Shown: positions 26,281 to 36,773, counted from the stretch's first letter. The stretch: 64,000 bases of DNA from Paenibacillus pasadenensis DSM 19293 (GCF_000422485.1 NZ_KE383847.1:315074-379073), one strand, 5' to 3'. Translations and numbers: made by a program. The notes: generated by a model from the sequence alone, not told the origin.

Positions 26281-27231
26281 ATGGAGAACAGGGAGAAGCA
26301 GCGGCTGGCGTTCCGGGAGGACGGCACGTTCACGATCGTGCAGTTCACCGACTTGCATTGGCAGAACGGAGAAGAGCGGGACCTGCGGACGAGGGCGCTC
26401 ATGGAAAAGGTGCTGGAGGCGGAAAAGCCGGATCTGATCGTCTTCACCGGCGATCTCATCTACAGCGAGTCCTGCGCGGAGCCGCTCGAATCGGCCCGCC
26501 AGGCGACGGCTGCCGCTGGCGCGAGCGGCAGCCCTTGGGCAGCCGTGCTCGGCAACCACGATGCCGAGGCGGGCTCGGGCGTTACGCGCGAGGAGCTGCA
26601 TCGGACGCTCATGGGACTGCCGGGCAGCCTGACCGGCGATACGCCGGGGGTGACCGGCTGCGGCAATTATGCGCTGGAGATCGACGGTCCGGGAGGAGGC
26701 GCGACGCTCTATTTCCTCGACAGCGGCGACTATTCCCGGCTGCCGGGCGTGCCCGGGTACAGCTGGCTCGCGCGCGACCAGGCGGAATGGTACGCCTCGC
26801 GCTCGCGCGAGCGAGCGAGGCAGGCAGGGGGCGCGGCGCCTCCGGCGCTGATGTTCTTCCACATCCCGCTGCCGGAGCATGCCGAGGCGTGGGAGGCGGA
26901 GGGCTGCCGCGGAGAGCGCCATGAGGCGGTCTGCTGCGCGGGCGTGAACGGCGGCATGTTCGCCGCGCTGCTCGAGGGCGGCGACGTGTCCGGCGTATTC
27001 GTCGGGCATGACCATATCAACGACTACGTCGGCGAGCTGCACGGCATCTCGCTCGGCTACGGCCGGGCGACCGGGTATGCGACCTACGGCAAGGAAGGCT
27101 TTCCGCGCGGCGCGCGCGTCATCCGGCTGACCGAAGGGCGGCGGGACTTCGACAGCTGGCTGCGCCTCGAGGGCGGCGAGAAGGTTTGGCAGGCGCCGGC
27201 GAAGCGGCCGGCGGCCGGCGAAAAGGCCTAA
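26281..27231 (+). CDS. Calcineurin-like metallophosphoesterase
   Basis: A 316-aa dinuclear metal phosphoesterase. Motifs in order: TDLHW (about 20-24), VFTGDLI, LGNHDAE, HIPLPEH and FVGHDHINDY, the complete metal ligand set. No signal peptide is visible, so it is probably cytoplasmic. It resembles the Dcr2/Icc-type phosphohydrolases; the substrate cannot be told. GGGAGG precedes the ATG, and its own promoter and a downstream terminator make it monocistronic. Confidence 0.85.
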   Translation: MENREKQRLAFREDGTFTIVQFTDLHWQNGEERDLRTRALMEKVLEAEKPDLIVFTGDLIYSESCAEPLESARQATAAAGASGSPWAAVLGNHDAEAGSGVTREELHRTLMGLPGSLTGDTPGVTGCGNYALEIDGPGGGATLYFLDSGDYSRLPGVPGYSWLARDQAEWYASRSRERARQAGGAAPPALMFFHIPLPEHAEAWEAEGCRGERHEAVCCAGVNGGMFAALLEGGDVSGVFVGHDHINDYVGELHGISLGYGRATGYATYGKEGFPRGARVIRLTEGRRDFDSWLRLEGGEKVWQAPAKRPAAGEKA

Positions 27232-27255
27232 GACGCCGAAAATACGAACCGAATG

Positions 27256-27290
27256 AGGCGGCGGACGAGAAGCTCGAACGCCGCCTTTTC
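27256..27290 (+). terminator. Intrinsic terminator after the metallophosphoesterase gene
   Basis: 8-bp GC stem AGGCGGCG (27256-27263) with CGCCGCCT (27279-27286) followed by TTT; the loop can form an additional small GAGAAGCTC hairpin. Confidence 0.75.
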
Positions 27291-27327
27291 CGCTTTTGAC
27301 GGAGCTCCGCCGCTGACGAAGAAACCG

Positions 27328-27356
27328 TTATCATCGCGCTGCCGCTATGCTATACT
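27328..27356 (+). promoter_or_regulatory. Promoter of the VOC gene (one of a duplicated pair)
   Basis: -35 TTATCA (27328-27333), 17-base spacer, -10 TATACT (27351-27356). The whole stretch 27321-27370 is strongly similar to 31362-31411, including the spacer. Confidence 0.7.
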
Positions 27357-27433
27357 GGCGCAGAAGCTGGGCTTGGACGGCGCCGGATGCGCCAAACGAG
27401 CCTAACAACAAGCATCCCAAGGGAGGAATCACC

Positions 27434-27883
27434 ATGTCCGGACTGCTCGGCACGAACGTCATCACCCAAATCGGCATTCTCGTCCACGACATCGACAAGA
27501 CCAGCCGCGTCTACGCGGACTTTTTCGGGATGGACGTCCCGCCGGCGATCCTGACGGACGCGCCGGAGATCGCGCGCACCGAGTTCGAGGGAGCGCCGAG
27601 TCCGGCTCGCGCCCGGCTGGCTTTCTTCGACATGGGCTCCCTGCAGCTGGAGCTGATCGAGCCGGACGAGCATCCGAGCACGTGGCGCAACGACTTGAAC
27701 GAGCACGGAGAGGGCGTCCACCACATCGCGTTCCAGATCGAAGGCATGGCCGAAAAGATCTCTGTACTGGAGGGCAAGGGCTACGCGCTGCAGCAGAAGG
27801 GCGAGTACGCCGGCGGGCGGTACGCCTACATGGACACGGCGCCGGACCTGAAGGTGCTCGTCGAGCTGCTGGAGAACGACTGA
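27434..27883 (+). CDS. VOC-family (glyoxalase-like) protein
   Basis: A 149-aa vicinal-oxygen-chelate fold protein with two beta-alpha-beta-beta-beta modules. Candidate metal ligands are His in IGILVHDID, Glu in LQLELIE, His in GVHHIAF and Glu in VLVELLE. The GVHHIAFQI signature resembles methylmalonyl-CoA epimerase and lactoylglutathione lyase relatives; the substrate is unknown. The start is ATG 27434 behind GGGAGG; a longer upstream frame overlaps the promoter. It is followed closely by an SDR gene. Confidence 0.82.
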   Translation: MSGLLGTNVITQIGILVHDIDKTSRVYADFFGMDVPPAILTDAPEIARTEFEGAPSPARARLAFFDMGSLQLELIEPDEHPSTWRNDLNEHGEGVHHIAFQIEGMAEKISVLEGKGYALQQKGEYAGGRYAYMDTAPDLKVLVELLEND

Positions 27884-27909
27884 TCAGACGGCAAAGGGAG
27901 GATCCTGAC

Positions 27910-28608
27910 ATGAACATCCTGATTACCGGAGCGGGCCGCGGGCTCGGCCTGGAGCTGGCGGCCGAGTGCCTGGAGCGCGGCCATCATGTGCTGGCGGGAC
28001 TGCGCCGGCCGGAGCAGCCGAGTCCGGAGCTCCGGGCGCTGGCTGACCAGCATGGCGAGCGGCTGGAGCCGGTCCGGCTCGACGTCGCGGACGAGGCGGG
28101 CATCGCCGAGCTGGCCGCGCGGCTGAGCGGACAAGGGCGGCAGCTCGGCGCGATCGTCAACAACGCGGCCGTCCTGGAGGCTCGCCAGACGCCGATCGAG
28201 CGGCTCGACCTCGCCTTCATGGAGTCGACGATGGACATCAACCTGTACGGTCCGATGCGCGTCGCCAAGCATCTGCTGCCGCTGCTGACCGAGCCGGGCG
28301 CGGCGCTGATCAACATCTCCTCCGAGGCGGGCAGCCTGACGAACGCCTATCCCGGCGATTATCCGTACACGCTGTCCAAAGCCGCGCTGAACCTGCTCAC
28401 CGAGCAGCTGTCGCGCGTGCTCGCCGAGCGCGGGGCGATCGCGCTGAGCGTGCATCCGGGCTGGATGCGCACCGACATGGGCGGCGAGCAGGCGAGGCTC
28501 GATCCGCGCGAGAGCGCCCGCGGCATCGCCGACCTGATCGAGCGCCGCGTCGAGGCGCCGCCGGGCTTCCGCTTCGTCGACTATTTGGGGAGGCCGATGG
28601 CGATCTGA
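27910..28608 (+). CDS. Short-chain dehydrogenase/reductase (SDR)
   Basis: A 232-aa NAD(P)-dependent oxidoreductase. The Rossmann motif TGAGRGLG (residues 6-13), IVNNAAVL, the catalytic Ser in NISSEAG and YTLSK (Tyr/Lys pair) are all present, and HPGWMRTDMGG follows. It starts at ATG 27910 behind GGGAGG, 26 bases after the VOC gene, so they are probably co-transcribed. The substrate is not predictable. Confidence 0.86.
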   Translation: MNILITGAGRGLGLELAAECLERGHHVLAGLRRPEQPSPELRALADQHGERLEPVRLDVADEAGIAELAARLSGQGRQLGAIVNNAAVLEARQTPIERLDLAFMESTMDINLYGPMRVAKHLLPLLTEPGAALINISSEAGSLTNAYPGDYPYTLSKAALNLLTEQLSRVLAERGAIALSVHPGWMRTDMGGEQARLDPRESARGIADLIERRVEAPPGFRFVDYLGRPMAI

Positions 28609-28656
28609 TCCGGGCGGCGGGCAGCGGCAAGAGCGTCATCAGGCGCGCGTCAAAAC

Positions 28657-28684
28657 GCCGGGCCTTGTTCAGGCCCGGCTTGTT
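28657..28684. terminator. Terminator between the SDR and gdhA genes
   Basis: Perfect 9-bp GC stem (28657-28665 with 28671-28679) with a 5-base loop. A T-run is better on the minus strand (GTTTT) than on the plus (TTGTT), so it serves the minus-strand gdhA at least. Confidence 0.75.
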
Positions 28685-28751
28685 CGCGTTCTCCGCTTGA
28701 GCCCGCCGCTCGCGTCGAGCCCGCTGGCGGCCGCAGGCTCGGCGGCGGCCG

Positions 28752-30203
<1,452 letters not shown>

Positions 30204-31190
30204 TTAAAGCAGCTCCCGGCGCAGCTGCTCCGGCGATTTGGGCGAGAGCAGGCCGAACGGAATGTCGAATACGGTGCGCGCCCCGGTCTGCCCCTGCTCC
30301 CGCAGGCGGCATACCGCGCGGGCGTAGGCGACGAGCACGCTCGCCGTGAACTCCGGGTTGCTGCCGAGCTTCAGGCCGAACTCCATGAGCTGGCCCGTGC
30401 CCTCGCCGGTGGAGCCGCTGCGGATGACGAAGCCCCCGTGCGGCATGCCGCTGTGATCGCGCTGCAGCTCCTCGTCCGTAATGAATTCCACCGTCGTGTC
30501 GTAGTCGGCAAAATAGTTCGGCATCGTGACGATCGCTTCGCGGATCGAAGCCCGGTCCGCGCCGGTCTCGGCGACGACGAAGCACTGCCGCAGATGCTTC
30601 TCGCGCGTCGCCAGCTCCGGCCGCTCTCCGCTGCGCACGCGCTCGACCGCGGCCTCGATCGGCACCGTGTACTGCACGCCGGCCTTCACGCCGGGGATGC
30701 GCCGGATGGCGTCGGAGTGGCCCTGGCTGACGCCTGTGCCCCAGAACGTATCGGTCGAGCCCTCCGGCAGGATCGACTCCGCCAGCAGGCGGTTCAGCGA
30801 GAACAGCCCCGGGTCCCAGCCGGTCGAGATGAGGCTGAGATTGCCCCCGGCCCGTGCGGCGGCATCGACCCGCTCGTAGAACTCCGGGATGCGGGCATGC
30901 GTGTCGAAGCTGTCCACGGTGCTGAATGCCGCCGCCAGCATCGGCGTCTGCTCCGGCAGATCGCTCGCCGAGCCTCCGCACAGGATCATGACGTCGATCC
31001 GGTCCCGGTACAGCTCGGCGTCCGCGATCGTTGCAAATACGGCATCGCCGCAGGCCGATTCCATCGAGGCAGGATCGCGCCGGGTGAAGATCGCGGCCAG
31101 CTCGAGATCGGCGTTTTGGCGGAGCGCTTTATGGACGCCTTTGCCCAGATTTCCGTAACCGACGATGCCGATTTTCCACTTTTTGTTCAT
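30204..31190 (-). CDS. ddh: meso-Diaminopimelate D-dehydrogenase
   Basis: A 328-aa NADPH enzyme that makes meso-diaminopimelate from tetrahydrodipicolinate and ammonium in one step, feeding lysine and peptidoglycan synthesis. The N-terminal KIGIVGYGNLGKGV Rossmann motif, FTRRDP, CGGSASDLPEQ, STGWDPGLFSLNR, and GTGVSQGHSDAIRRIPGV are diagnostic. Start ATG 31190 has AAGGGG eight bases upstream; the open frame beyond is not needed. Its pairing with gdhA links ammonium assimilation to DAP formation. A palindrome overlaps a possible -35 upstream. Confidence 0.92.
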   Translation of the reverse strand: MNKKWKIGIVGYGNLGKGVHKALRQNADLELAAIFTRRDPASMESACGDAVFATIADAELYRDRIDVMILCGGSASDLPEQTPMLAAAFSTVDSFDTHARIPEFYERVDAAARAGGNLSLISTGWDPGLFSLNRLLAESILPEGSTDTFWGTGVSQGHSDAIRRIPGVKAGVQYTVPIEAAVERVRSGERPELATREKHLRQCFVVAETGADRASIREAIVTMPNYFADYDTTVEFITDEELQRDHSGMPHGGFVIRSGSTGEGTGQLMEFGLKLGSNPEFTASVLVAYARAVCRLREQGQTGARTVFDIPFGLLSPKSPEQLRRELL

Positions 31191-31252
31191 CGTTTTCGCC
31201 CCTTTTTCAGTCAATCTGTCTTGTGCAGGCATTAGGAGGAGGATAGACAAAG

Positions 31253-31269
31253 TTGACATCACATGTCAA
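31253..31269. promoter_or_regulatory. Palindromic operator at the ddh promoter
   Basis: Perfect 7-bp-arm palindrome TTGACATCACATGTCAA. On the minus strand its end provides a -35 TTGACA, with TATCCT 18 bases further as a weak -10 for ddh-gdhA. A repressor bound here would block polymerase; its identity is unknown. Confidence 0.5.
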
Positions 31270-31369
31270 TGGTTTAAAGCGAAAAAGCTTGATTTCATTC
31301 TTTTCCGATCGTGTGACGGGTCCTTGATCCGCTCGCAATCGGGTCTTATCGGACCGTAAAAGAAAACCG

Positions 31370-31398
31370 TGATCAGCGCGTTGTCGCTGTGCTATACT
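31370..31398 (+). promoter_or_regulatory. Promoter of the TolB-like/NIF3 genes (second of a duplicated pair)
   Basis: -35 TGATCA (31370-31375), 17-base spacer, -10 TATACT (31393-31398), with the surrounding ~45 bases closely resembling the promoter at 27328. Confidence 0.68.
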
Positions 31399-31472
31399 GG
31401 CGCAAAGCTCGACTTGCCGCGAGGGCGGCCGACGGCGATTTGAATCCGAGCCGGGACAAGGAGGAGAACGAG

Positions 31473-32390
31473 ATGTTTCCCCATGAGGAAGGCCTGCGCC
31501 TGGCGCAGGAGCGGGGCGTGACGAGCGTGCTGGAGACGGTCGACGTCTCCACGGGCGCGCGCCGCGCGAGGGCCGAGTTCGAGGCGCTGATCGAAGCGCC
31601 CAACTGGACGCCCGACGGCAAGCGGCTCATCTTCAACAGCGGCGGCAGGCTTTATGCCTTCGAGCTGGAGGGCGGAGCGGTCGCCGAGATCGGGAGCGGC
31701 TTCGCGGACCGCTGCAACAACGACCATGTGCTGTCGCCGGACGGACGCCGGATCGCGGTCAGCCATCATACGGAGGGGGACGGCCGCTCGCGCGTCTACG
31801 TTCTGCCGGTCGAAGGCGGGGAGCCGCGGCTCGTCACGCCGCTCGGGCCGAGCTATCTGCACGGCTGGTCGCCCGACGGCCGGACGCTCGCCTACTGCGC
31901 CGAGCGCGGCGGCGCCTACGACATCTACGTCATCGGCTCGGACGGCGGCGAGGAGCGGCGCCTCACCGACGCTCCGGGACTCGACGACGGGCCGGAGTAC
32001 GCGCCGGACGGCCGAATCTGGTTCAACAGCACGCGCTCCGGGCTCATGCAGCTGTGGCGCATGGAGCCGGACGGCAGCGGGCAGCGTCAGATGACGTTCG
32101 ACGAGCATCGCAACAGCTGGTTCCCGCATCCTTCTCCGGACGGACGGCTCGTCGCCTATCTCGCCTACCGCGCGGGAGACGTCGAGCCGGCCGACCATCC
32201 GCCGAACCGGCAGGTCGAGCTGCGCCTGCTGCCGGCTCTAGGCGGCGAATCCCGGCTGCTGGCCGAGCTGTTCGGCGGTCAGGGCACGATCAACGTGAAT
32301 TCATGGTCGCCGGACAGCCGCGAGCTTGCTTTTGTCAGCTACCGGCAGGCCGGCGGAGAGATGGGGAAAGAGAAGGGGGAACGGACATGA
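31473..32390 (+). CDS. TolB-like/WD40-type beta-propeller protein
   Basis: A 305-aa protein built of repeated PD40/TolB blades: [89 protein letters not shown]. No signal peptide is visible, so it is cytoplasmic. Relatives are annotated as transporter-like or biopolymer-binding, without defined function. The ATG follows GGAGGAG, and its stop overlaps the NIF3 start by four bases. Confidence 0.83.
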   Translation: MFPHEEGLRLAQERGVTSVLETVDVSTGARRARAEFEALIEAPNWTPDGKRLIFNSGGRLYAFELEGGAVAEIGSGFADRCNNDHVLSPDGRRIAVSHHTEGDGRSRVYVLPVEGGEPRLVTPLGPSYLHGWSPDGRTLAYCAERGGAYDIYVIGSDGGEERRLTDAPGLDDGPEYAPDGRIWFNSTRSGLMQLWRMEPDGSGQRQMTFDEHRNSWFPHPSPDGRLVAYLAYRAGDVEPADHPPNRQVELRLLPALGGESRLLAELFGGQGTINVNSWSPDSRELAFVSYRQAGGEMGKEKGERT

Positions 32391-33181
32391 GCGGACTTGC
32401 CATCGGAGAGGCGATCGCGCGCATCCAGCGGGAAGCGGGCGTCAAGCCGGAGGAGGGGACCGTCGACACGCTCAAGACCGGCGATCCGACGCAGCCGCTG
32501 CGCGGCGTGCTCGTCTGCTTCACGGCGACGGCGGACGTCATCCGCGCGGCGGCGGCAAGCGGCGCGAACCTGATCGTCACCCACGAGCCGACCTGGTACA
32601 ACCATCGCGACGAGACGGACGGGCTGGAGGACGATCCGGTCTACCGAGCCAAGCGCGCGCTCGTCGACGAGCACGGCATCGCCATCTGGCGCTTCCACGA
32701 CGACTGGCATCGCCGCCGGCCGGACGGCATCCAGGAAGGCATGCTGCGCCGGCTCGGCTGGCCGGCTCCGACGGACGGCGGACACGGCGCCGTCGTGCAG
32801 CTGCCGGAGCAGACCGTGCGCGAGCTGGCGGCGCAGCTCAAGGAGCGTCTGGGCGTGCCGTACGTGCGCGTCGTCGGCGATCCGGACTGGACCGTCTCGC
32901 GCATCGCCATGCAGGTCGGCGCGCCGGGCGGAGAGCGCCAGCTGCGGGCGGCTGCGCGCGATGATGTCGACGCCGTGCTATGCGGCGAGACGGTCGAGTG
33001 GATGACATGCGAGTACGTCCGCGACGCGGCGCTGCTCGGCCGCCGGCGTGCGCTGCTCGTCGTCGGGCATTTCCATAGCGAGGCCGCCGGCATGGAGCAT
33101 CTGGCCGACTGGATTGCTCCGCTGCTCGGCGGCGCGCCCGTGGCGTACGCGCCAAGCGGCGACCCCTACCGTTACCTGTAA
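32387..33181 (+). CDS. NIF3/DUF34-family dinuclear metal protein
   Basis: A 264-aa protein of the NIF3 superfamily. Conserved metal ligands are seen in [11 protein letters not shown] (His), FHDDWHR and [13 protein letters not shown] (His and Glu). The family is a widely conserved hexameric metal-binding protein, possibly a GTP cyclohydrolase-related or metal-insertion factor; its role is still debated. Translation is coupled to the propeller gene by the ATGA overlap. Confidence 0.84.
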   Translation: MSGLAIGEAIARIQREAGVKPEEGTVDTLKTGDPTQPLRGVLVCFTATADVIRAAAASGANLIVTHEPTWYNHRDETDGLEDDPVYRAKRALVDEHGIAIWRFHDDWHRRRPDGIQEGMLRRLGWPAPTDGGHGAVVQLPEQTVRELAAQLKERLGVPYVRVVGDPDWTVSRIAMQVGAPGGERQLRAAARDDVDAVLCGETVEWMTCEYVRDAALLGRRRALLVVGHFHSEAAGMEHLADWIAPLLGGAPVAYAPSGDPYRYL

Positions 33182-33289
33182 GCGCGGAGAGGCGGTTCGG
33201 ACGGTCATCGTTTCATCTTTTCCTGAATGTGGTAATGATTAGGCGAATTTCATCGCTGCTCATCCCATTCAGGCGAAGAGGAGGAAGAG

Positions 33290-34645
33290 ATGATCGGACA
33301 GCGTATGAAGTGGCGCAGCGGGCTGCGCTCGCATGCCGAGCGGCTGCTCGGCGGAGCCGGGCGCTGGCTCGCGAAGCATCCGTACGTCCTGCATCTGTAC
33401 GCCCTGCTTTCCTGGGCGGCCTTGCTTTATTTCCTGAGCACCCTGTTCTTCTATCCCGAATCCCGCAAGCTGGGCGTGCAGTACCTGTGGTCGATCTACG
33501 TCCTGCTGCAGTTCTGGTGGCTGTGCCGGAGCAAGACGCTTTCCTGGCGCTCGGTCATGCTGTTTTTCCTGGCCGGCGCCTGGCTCATCGTCCCGCTCAC
33601 CGGGTTCGCGGTCAGCCTGCTGACCGCCTGGACGGGCAGCGATACGGGCGACCTGTGGAGCCGCGCTTTGCTGACGCCGATCGCCGAGGAGGTCGTCAAG
33701 CTCCTGCCGCTGGCGGCTTACCTGCTGTTTTCCCGGCGCGCCTCGGCGCTCAGCCTCGGGGACTACGCGCTCATCGGCGGCGCGGTCGGGGCGGGCTTTC
33801 AGTTCATGGAAGAGACGGCGCGCCGCTGGACGACCGGACACATCTTCCCTTACGGCTACAGCTGGATCAGCGGCAAGTTCATCCACTGGAACGTCGGCGA
33901 GCTGTTCCCCGGCTACCTGCAGCTGACCCGCGGCCCGGCGTACATCAGCTACAGCCACGCGATGCTGGGCAGCCTCGCGGCGCTCGGGGTCGGGCTGGCG
34001 ATCCGCTTCCGCGGCAAGCTGAGAGGCGCCGCTCCGGCGGTGCCGGCCGCGCTGCTCGCGCTAGCGATCTTCGACCATGCGGCCTACAACGCCAGCTACG
34101 ACCTGCCCGACATCCTGCAATGGATCGGGGATTGGACCGGCAACGGGCATGCGACCAAGCCGCTTTATTTGCTGCTGCTTGCCGGCGCGGTCGGGTACGA
34201 CTACGTCCAGCTGAACCGCATCCGCGACCGGCTGCCGATGCTGGAGCGGGAGCGATGGCTCGATCCGCTGAGCGAGCTCGCCCGCAGCGGCGCCGCCTTG
34301 TTCTTCCGGCGCGGACGGTTTCGGGAGCAGCTGACGTTTTTCCGGGAGCGCAAGCGGCTCGGCTGCACGCTGCTCTACGGCAACGAAGAGGCGCTCGGCG
34401 CCGAGCCGGACCTTCGCCGCGAGACGCGGCGGCTGGCTGCGCTGCTGGGAGCCGCCGTGCTGCTGCTGGCGGCGGCCTCGCTCCACCTCCATGCGCTGCT
34501 GCAGGCGCCGGATGCGGCGCCTGCATGTTCGAGGAACTGCAGCAGTGGTGGGACCGGCGTTCCTTCTGGGAAAAGACGGCCATGGCGGCGGGCATGCTCG
34601 CGCTGTCCCTGCTGTTTCTGGAGCTCTGGCCGGCGATCGGCCTGA
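33290..34645 (+). CDS. PrsW-like intramembrane protease
   Basis: A 451-aa multi-pass membrane protein. About eight hydrophobic segments occur, with the PrsW-family active-site pattern: PIAEEVVKLLPL (EExxK), GFQFMEETARR (second Glu motif), SHAMLGSLAA (His) and IFDHAAYNAS (Asp-His). PrsW of Bacillus subtilis cleaves an anti-sigma factor; PrsW-like domains are also known beside polymorphic toxins. Its last helix ends around residue 405. The final ~45 residues (Arg/Ser/Cys-rich) overlap the EndoU gene and look non-native. GAGGAGGAAG precedes the ATG. Confidence 0.78.
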   Translation: MIGQRMKWRSGLRSHAERLLGGAGRWLAKHPYVLHLYALLSWAALLYFLSTLFFYPESRKLGVQYLWSIYVLLQFWWLCRSKTLSWRSVMLFFLAGAWLIVPLTGFAVSLLTAWTGSDTGDLWSRALLTPIAEEVVKLLPLAAYLLFSRRASALSLGDYALIGGAVGAGFQFMEETARRWTTGHIFPYGYSWISGKFIHWNVGELFPGYLQLTRGPAYISYSHAMLGSLAALGVGLAIRFRGKLRGAAPAVPAALLALAIFDHAAYNASYDLPDILQWIGDWTGNGHATKPLYLLLLAGAVGYDYVQLNRIRDRLPMLERERWLDPLSELARSGAALFFRRGRFREQLTFFRERKRLGCTLLYGNEEALGAEPDLRRETRRLAALLGAAVLLLAAASLHLHALLQAPDAAPACSRNCSSGGTGVPSGKRRPWRRACSRCPCCFWSSGRRSA

Positions 34646-35262
34646 TCTCGACCGTGACCGGCCTGTTCGGCAGCGGCGCGACGATCGGCTCGTTCCTGCG
34701 CGATCCGCGCAGCTTCCTGACGCCGGGGCGGCTCGCCGCGCTCGGCGTCGACCTGGCGCTGAACCGCATCCCGCTCGGGCGGCTCGCGGAGCGCATTCCC
34801 GGCCGATTCGGCGAGTGGCTGCGCAAGCATCTCGACGCGCGGACCGTCGAATACGACATCGCCAAGCTGCAGAACACGTCCCGTTTCCGCGCGGGGGCGC
34901 TGGAGCATATTCTCGAAGGCGAGCTCAACCGCCGCGGGCGGGGCGTCGGCTACCACTACGAGGGGATGCCGACCGCTCGCGGGCGGGTCATCCCTGGCAC
35001 GGAGTCGCCTCCGAACGCGCACGGCGTCTATCAGGCGCAGGTCGAGATCGACGGCGTGCCCAAGACGGGCAAGCAGGGGATGTCGACCTTTTTCCCGAAA
35101 GACATGAGTCCGCAGCAGATCGTCGACTCCATCAACGAGGCGTTCGCGAACCAACGCCATGTGACGGGCAACACGTACACGGGCACGACCTCGTCCGGCA
35201 TGAGGGTCGACATGTATCTGGACCGGAGCGGCAGCATCATCTCGGCCTTCCCGCATTATTGA
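34525..35262 (+). CDS. Membrane-anchored EndoU-type nuclease toxin
   Basis: A 245-aa protein: short N-terminus MFEELQQWWDRRSFWEK, a transmembrane segment (about 18-48), a basic linker, and a C-terminal bacterial EndoU-like domain (about 120-245). The domain shows LEHILEGEL (His128), GYHYEGMP (His144), NAHGVYQAQV, a Lys in TGKQGMSTFFPKDMS, the alpha-helix QQIVDSINEA and the end SIISAFPHY. Bacterial EndoU domains cut RNA and are common toxin tips of contact-dependent and polymorphic toxins. There is no LXG, PT-VENN or other secretion domain here. ATG 34525 has only a weak ribosome site and lies 121 bases inside the protease gene, so translation is probably coupled. Confidence 0.72.
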   Translation: MFEELQQWWDRRSFWEKTAMAAGMLALSLLFLELWPAIGLISTVTGLFGSGATIGSFLRDPRSFLTPGRLAALGVDLALNRIPLGRLAERIPGRFGEWLRKHLDARTVEYDIAKLQNTSRFRAGALEHILEGELNRRGRGVGYHYEGMPTARGRVIPGTESPPNAHGVYQAQVEIDGVPKTGKQGMSTFFPKDMSPQQIVDSINEAFANQRHVTGNTYTGTTSSGMRVDMYLDRSGSIISAFPHY

Positions 35263-35287
35263 ACGGCAAAGGAGACGAACGATAGCG

Positions 35288-35611
35288 ATGAAATACCCCT
35301 ATGCGATCGAGAAATTGAACCACGGCGGGCAGGAGCTGACCGTCATGAGGCTGCCGGCGGAGCTCTCGCTCGTCGAGACGTTCCTGTTCACCGACGTCAA
35401 TCGGGGGAGCGGACCGCAGTACCTGGACGCGATCGGCGCGGTGCTGCGCGGCGAGTCCGACGGGCGCGAGCTCTCGGGCAACGCCTGCACGCTGGAGATC
35501 GGCCGGGAGCGGACGCGGGTCGTCGATGAGCTGGCCGACGAGGACAGCTGCTGCGAGCTGGAGACAGAGGAGCTGCAGCGGCTGATCGAAGCGTGGATGC
35601 GGGAGATTTAG
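35288..35611 (+). CDS. Probable immunity protein for the EndoU toxin
   Basis: A 107-aa acidic cytoplasmic protein (ESDGRELSGNACTLEIG, ending in a helix TEELQRLIEAWMREI). It lies 25 bases after the toxin stop, has AAAGGAG upstream, and is followed by a strong terminator, exactly the size and place of an immunity gene. I do not recognise a named immunity family with certainty, so the role is inferred from position, charge and size. Confidence 0.62.
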   Translation: MKYPYAIEKLNHGGQELTVMRLPAELSLVETFLFTDVNRGSGPQYLDAIGAVLRGESDGRELSGNACTLEIGRERTRVVDELADEDSCCELETEELQRLIEAWMREI

Positions 35612-35675
35612 GCTCGGGCGCAGCGGCCCGGTCCGTTGGAGGCGTGGACGGCGCTCGCGGCGGAATGAAGGAGAG

Positions 35676-35700
35676 AAGGGCTGATCATCAGCCCTTTTTT
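35676..35700 (+). terminator. Intrinsic terminator after the toxin/immunity genes
   Basis: Stem AAGGGCTGA with TCAGCCCTT around a 3-base loop, followed by a T-run. Confidence 0.9.
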
Positions 35701-35864
35701 GCGTTGTTTGCGTGGGAGAGGATGTTGATCAGCCTGCTGGACGGTGGCCTTGGATCATAAAGCAATCATACGTTCGGAACACCCTCCTGCGCTCGGCTTG
35801 CGGCATAATGAGCTCGCAAGCAGCCGCCTATGAGCGGCGAGATCGCAGGGGGAGTGGAGATACG

Positions 35865-36773
35865 ATGATGATGGGACTAGGATTGCTGAGCTTGGCGGGG
35901 ATGCTGACGTTCATGGCGCTGGCGGTCGTGTCGGCGGTGCGGAAGACGGGGAAAGGAAGACGCGATCTGCTGATCGCGGGCGGGTTGTTCGTGCTGTTCA
36001 TCGTCATGCTGGCGGCATCTCCGGATCCGGAGGATGCGGGCAAGCGGCCGGCAGCCGGCGCTGTGACGGCGGACTCGCCGGCTGTCTCGCCTGACGCCGA
36101 GCCGGCGACTGCCGCGTCGGCTTCGCCAACCGCCGAAGACGTAGAGGCGCAGGAGGCGCGGCTGGCGGCAGCCAAGGCGGAGCAGGAGGCGGCGGATAAA
36201 AAAGCCGCCGAGGAAGCGTCGGCGAAGGCAGCCGAAGAGAAGCGCCAAGCGGCGGAGGAAGCGAAGCGCAAGGCAGCCGAAGAGGCGGCGGCGAAAGCCC
36301 TCGAAGAAAAACGGCTCATGAGCAGCGTCATGAACCGGTTCATCGACCGCATGGTGAAGTCCGGATCGTCAATCAGTCCGGAGTCGAGCGCCTATTTGGA
36401 GGAGCATGCCTCCTGGTTCCCGGCCCGTACGGCCGAGGCCAAAAAGGCCGCTCGGGCGGCCGTATCGGCCAGCACGACGTCGCGCCACTTGTTCAAGAAC
36501 GTCACGCCTCATCAGGAGAAGATCGTGCGCTTGTCCGGCACGGCCGTTCAGGTCGAGGAGACCGAGACCGACTTCGGCACGCTGGCGATGATCCATATCC
36601 TCGACGAGTTCGGCAACTCCATCATGGGCGTCTACCTCGGCTCCACCGGCGACCTGCTGTCCGGCGACGAAATCACCCTGTACGGCGCGCCGACGATCGC
36701 CTACTCGTTCGACAACGTCGGCGGCGGCACGACCAACGCGATTTTGCTGGCGGTATCGAACTTTACGTTGTGA
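35865..36773 (+). CDS. Membrane protein with Ala/Lys/Glu coiled coil and C-terminal globular domain
   Basis: A 302-aa protein. Two N-terminal transmembrane helices (about 4-25 and 37-52) are followed by a Pro/Ala/Ser linker, a TolA-like coiled coil rich in AAEEKRQAAEEAKRK (about 95-150), and a C-terminal domain (about 150-302) that includes FGTLAMIHILDEFGNSIMGVYLG and GDEITLYGAPTIAYSF, suggestive of an OB-like or similar small beta fold. I do not recognise the family. The ATG at 35865 follows GGGGGAG; the upstream frame is not supported. Confidence 0.7.
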   Translation: MMMGLGLLSLAGMLTFMALAVVSAVRKTGKGRRDLLIAGGLFVLFIVMLAASPDPEDAGKRPAAGAVTADSPAVSPDAEPATAASASPTAEDVEAQEARLAAAKAEQEAADKKAAEEASAKAAEEKRQAAEEAKRKAAEEAAAKALEEKRLMSSVMNRFIDRMVKSGSSISPESSAYLEEHASWFPARTAEAKKAARAAVSASTTSRHLFKNVTPHQEKIVRLSGTAVQVEETETDFGTLAMIHILDEFGNSIMGVYLGSTGDLLSGDEITLYGAPTIAYSFDNVGGGTTNAILLAVSNFTL

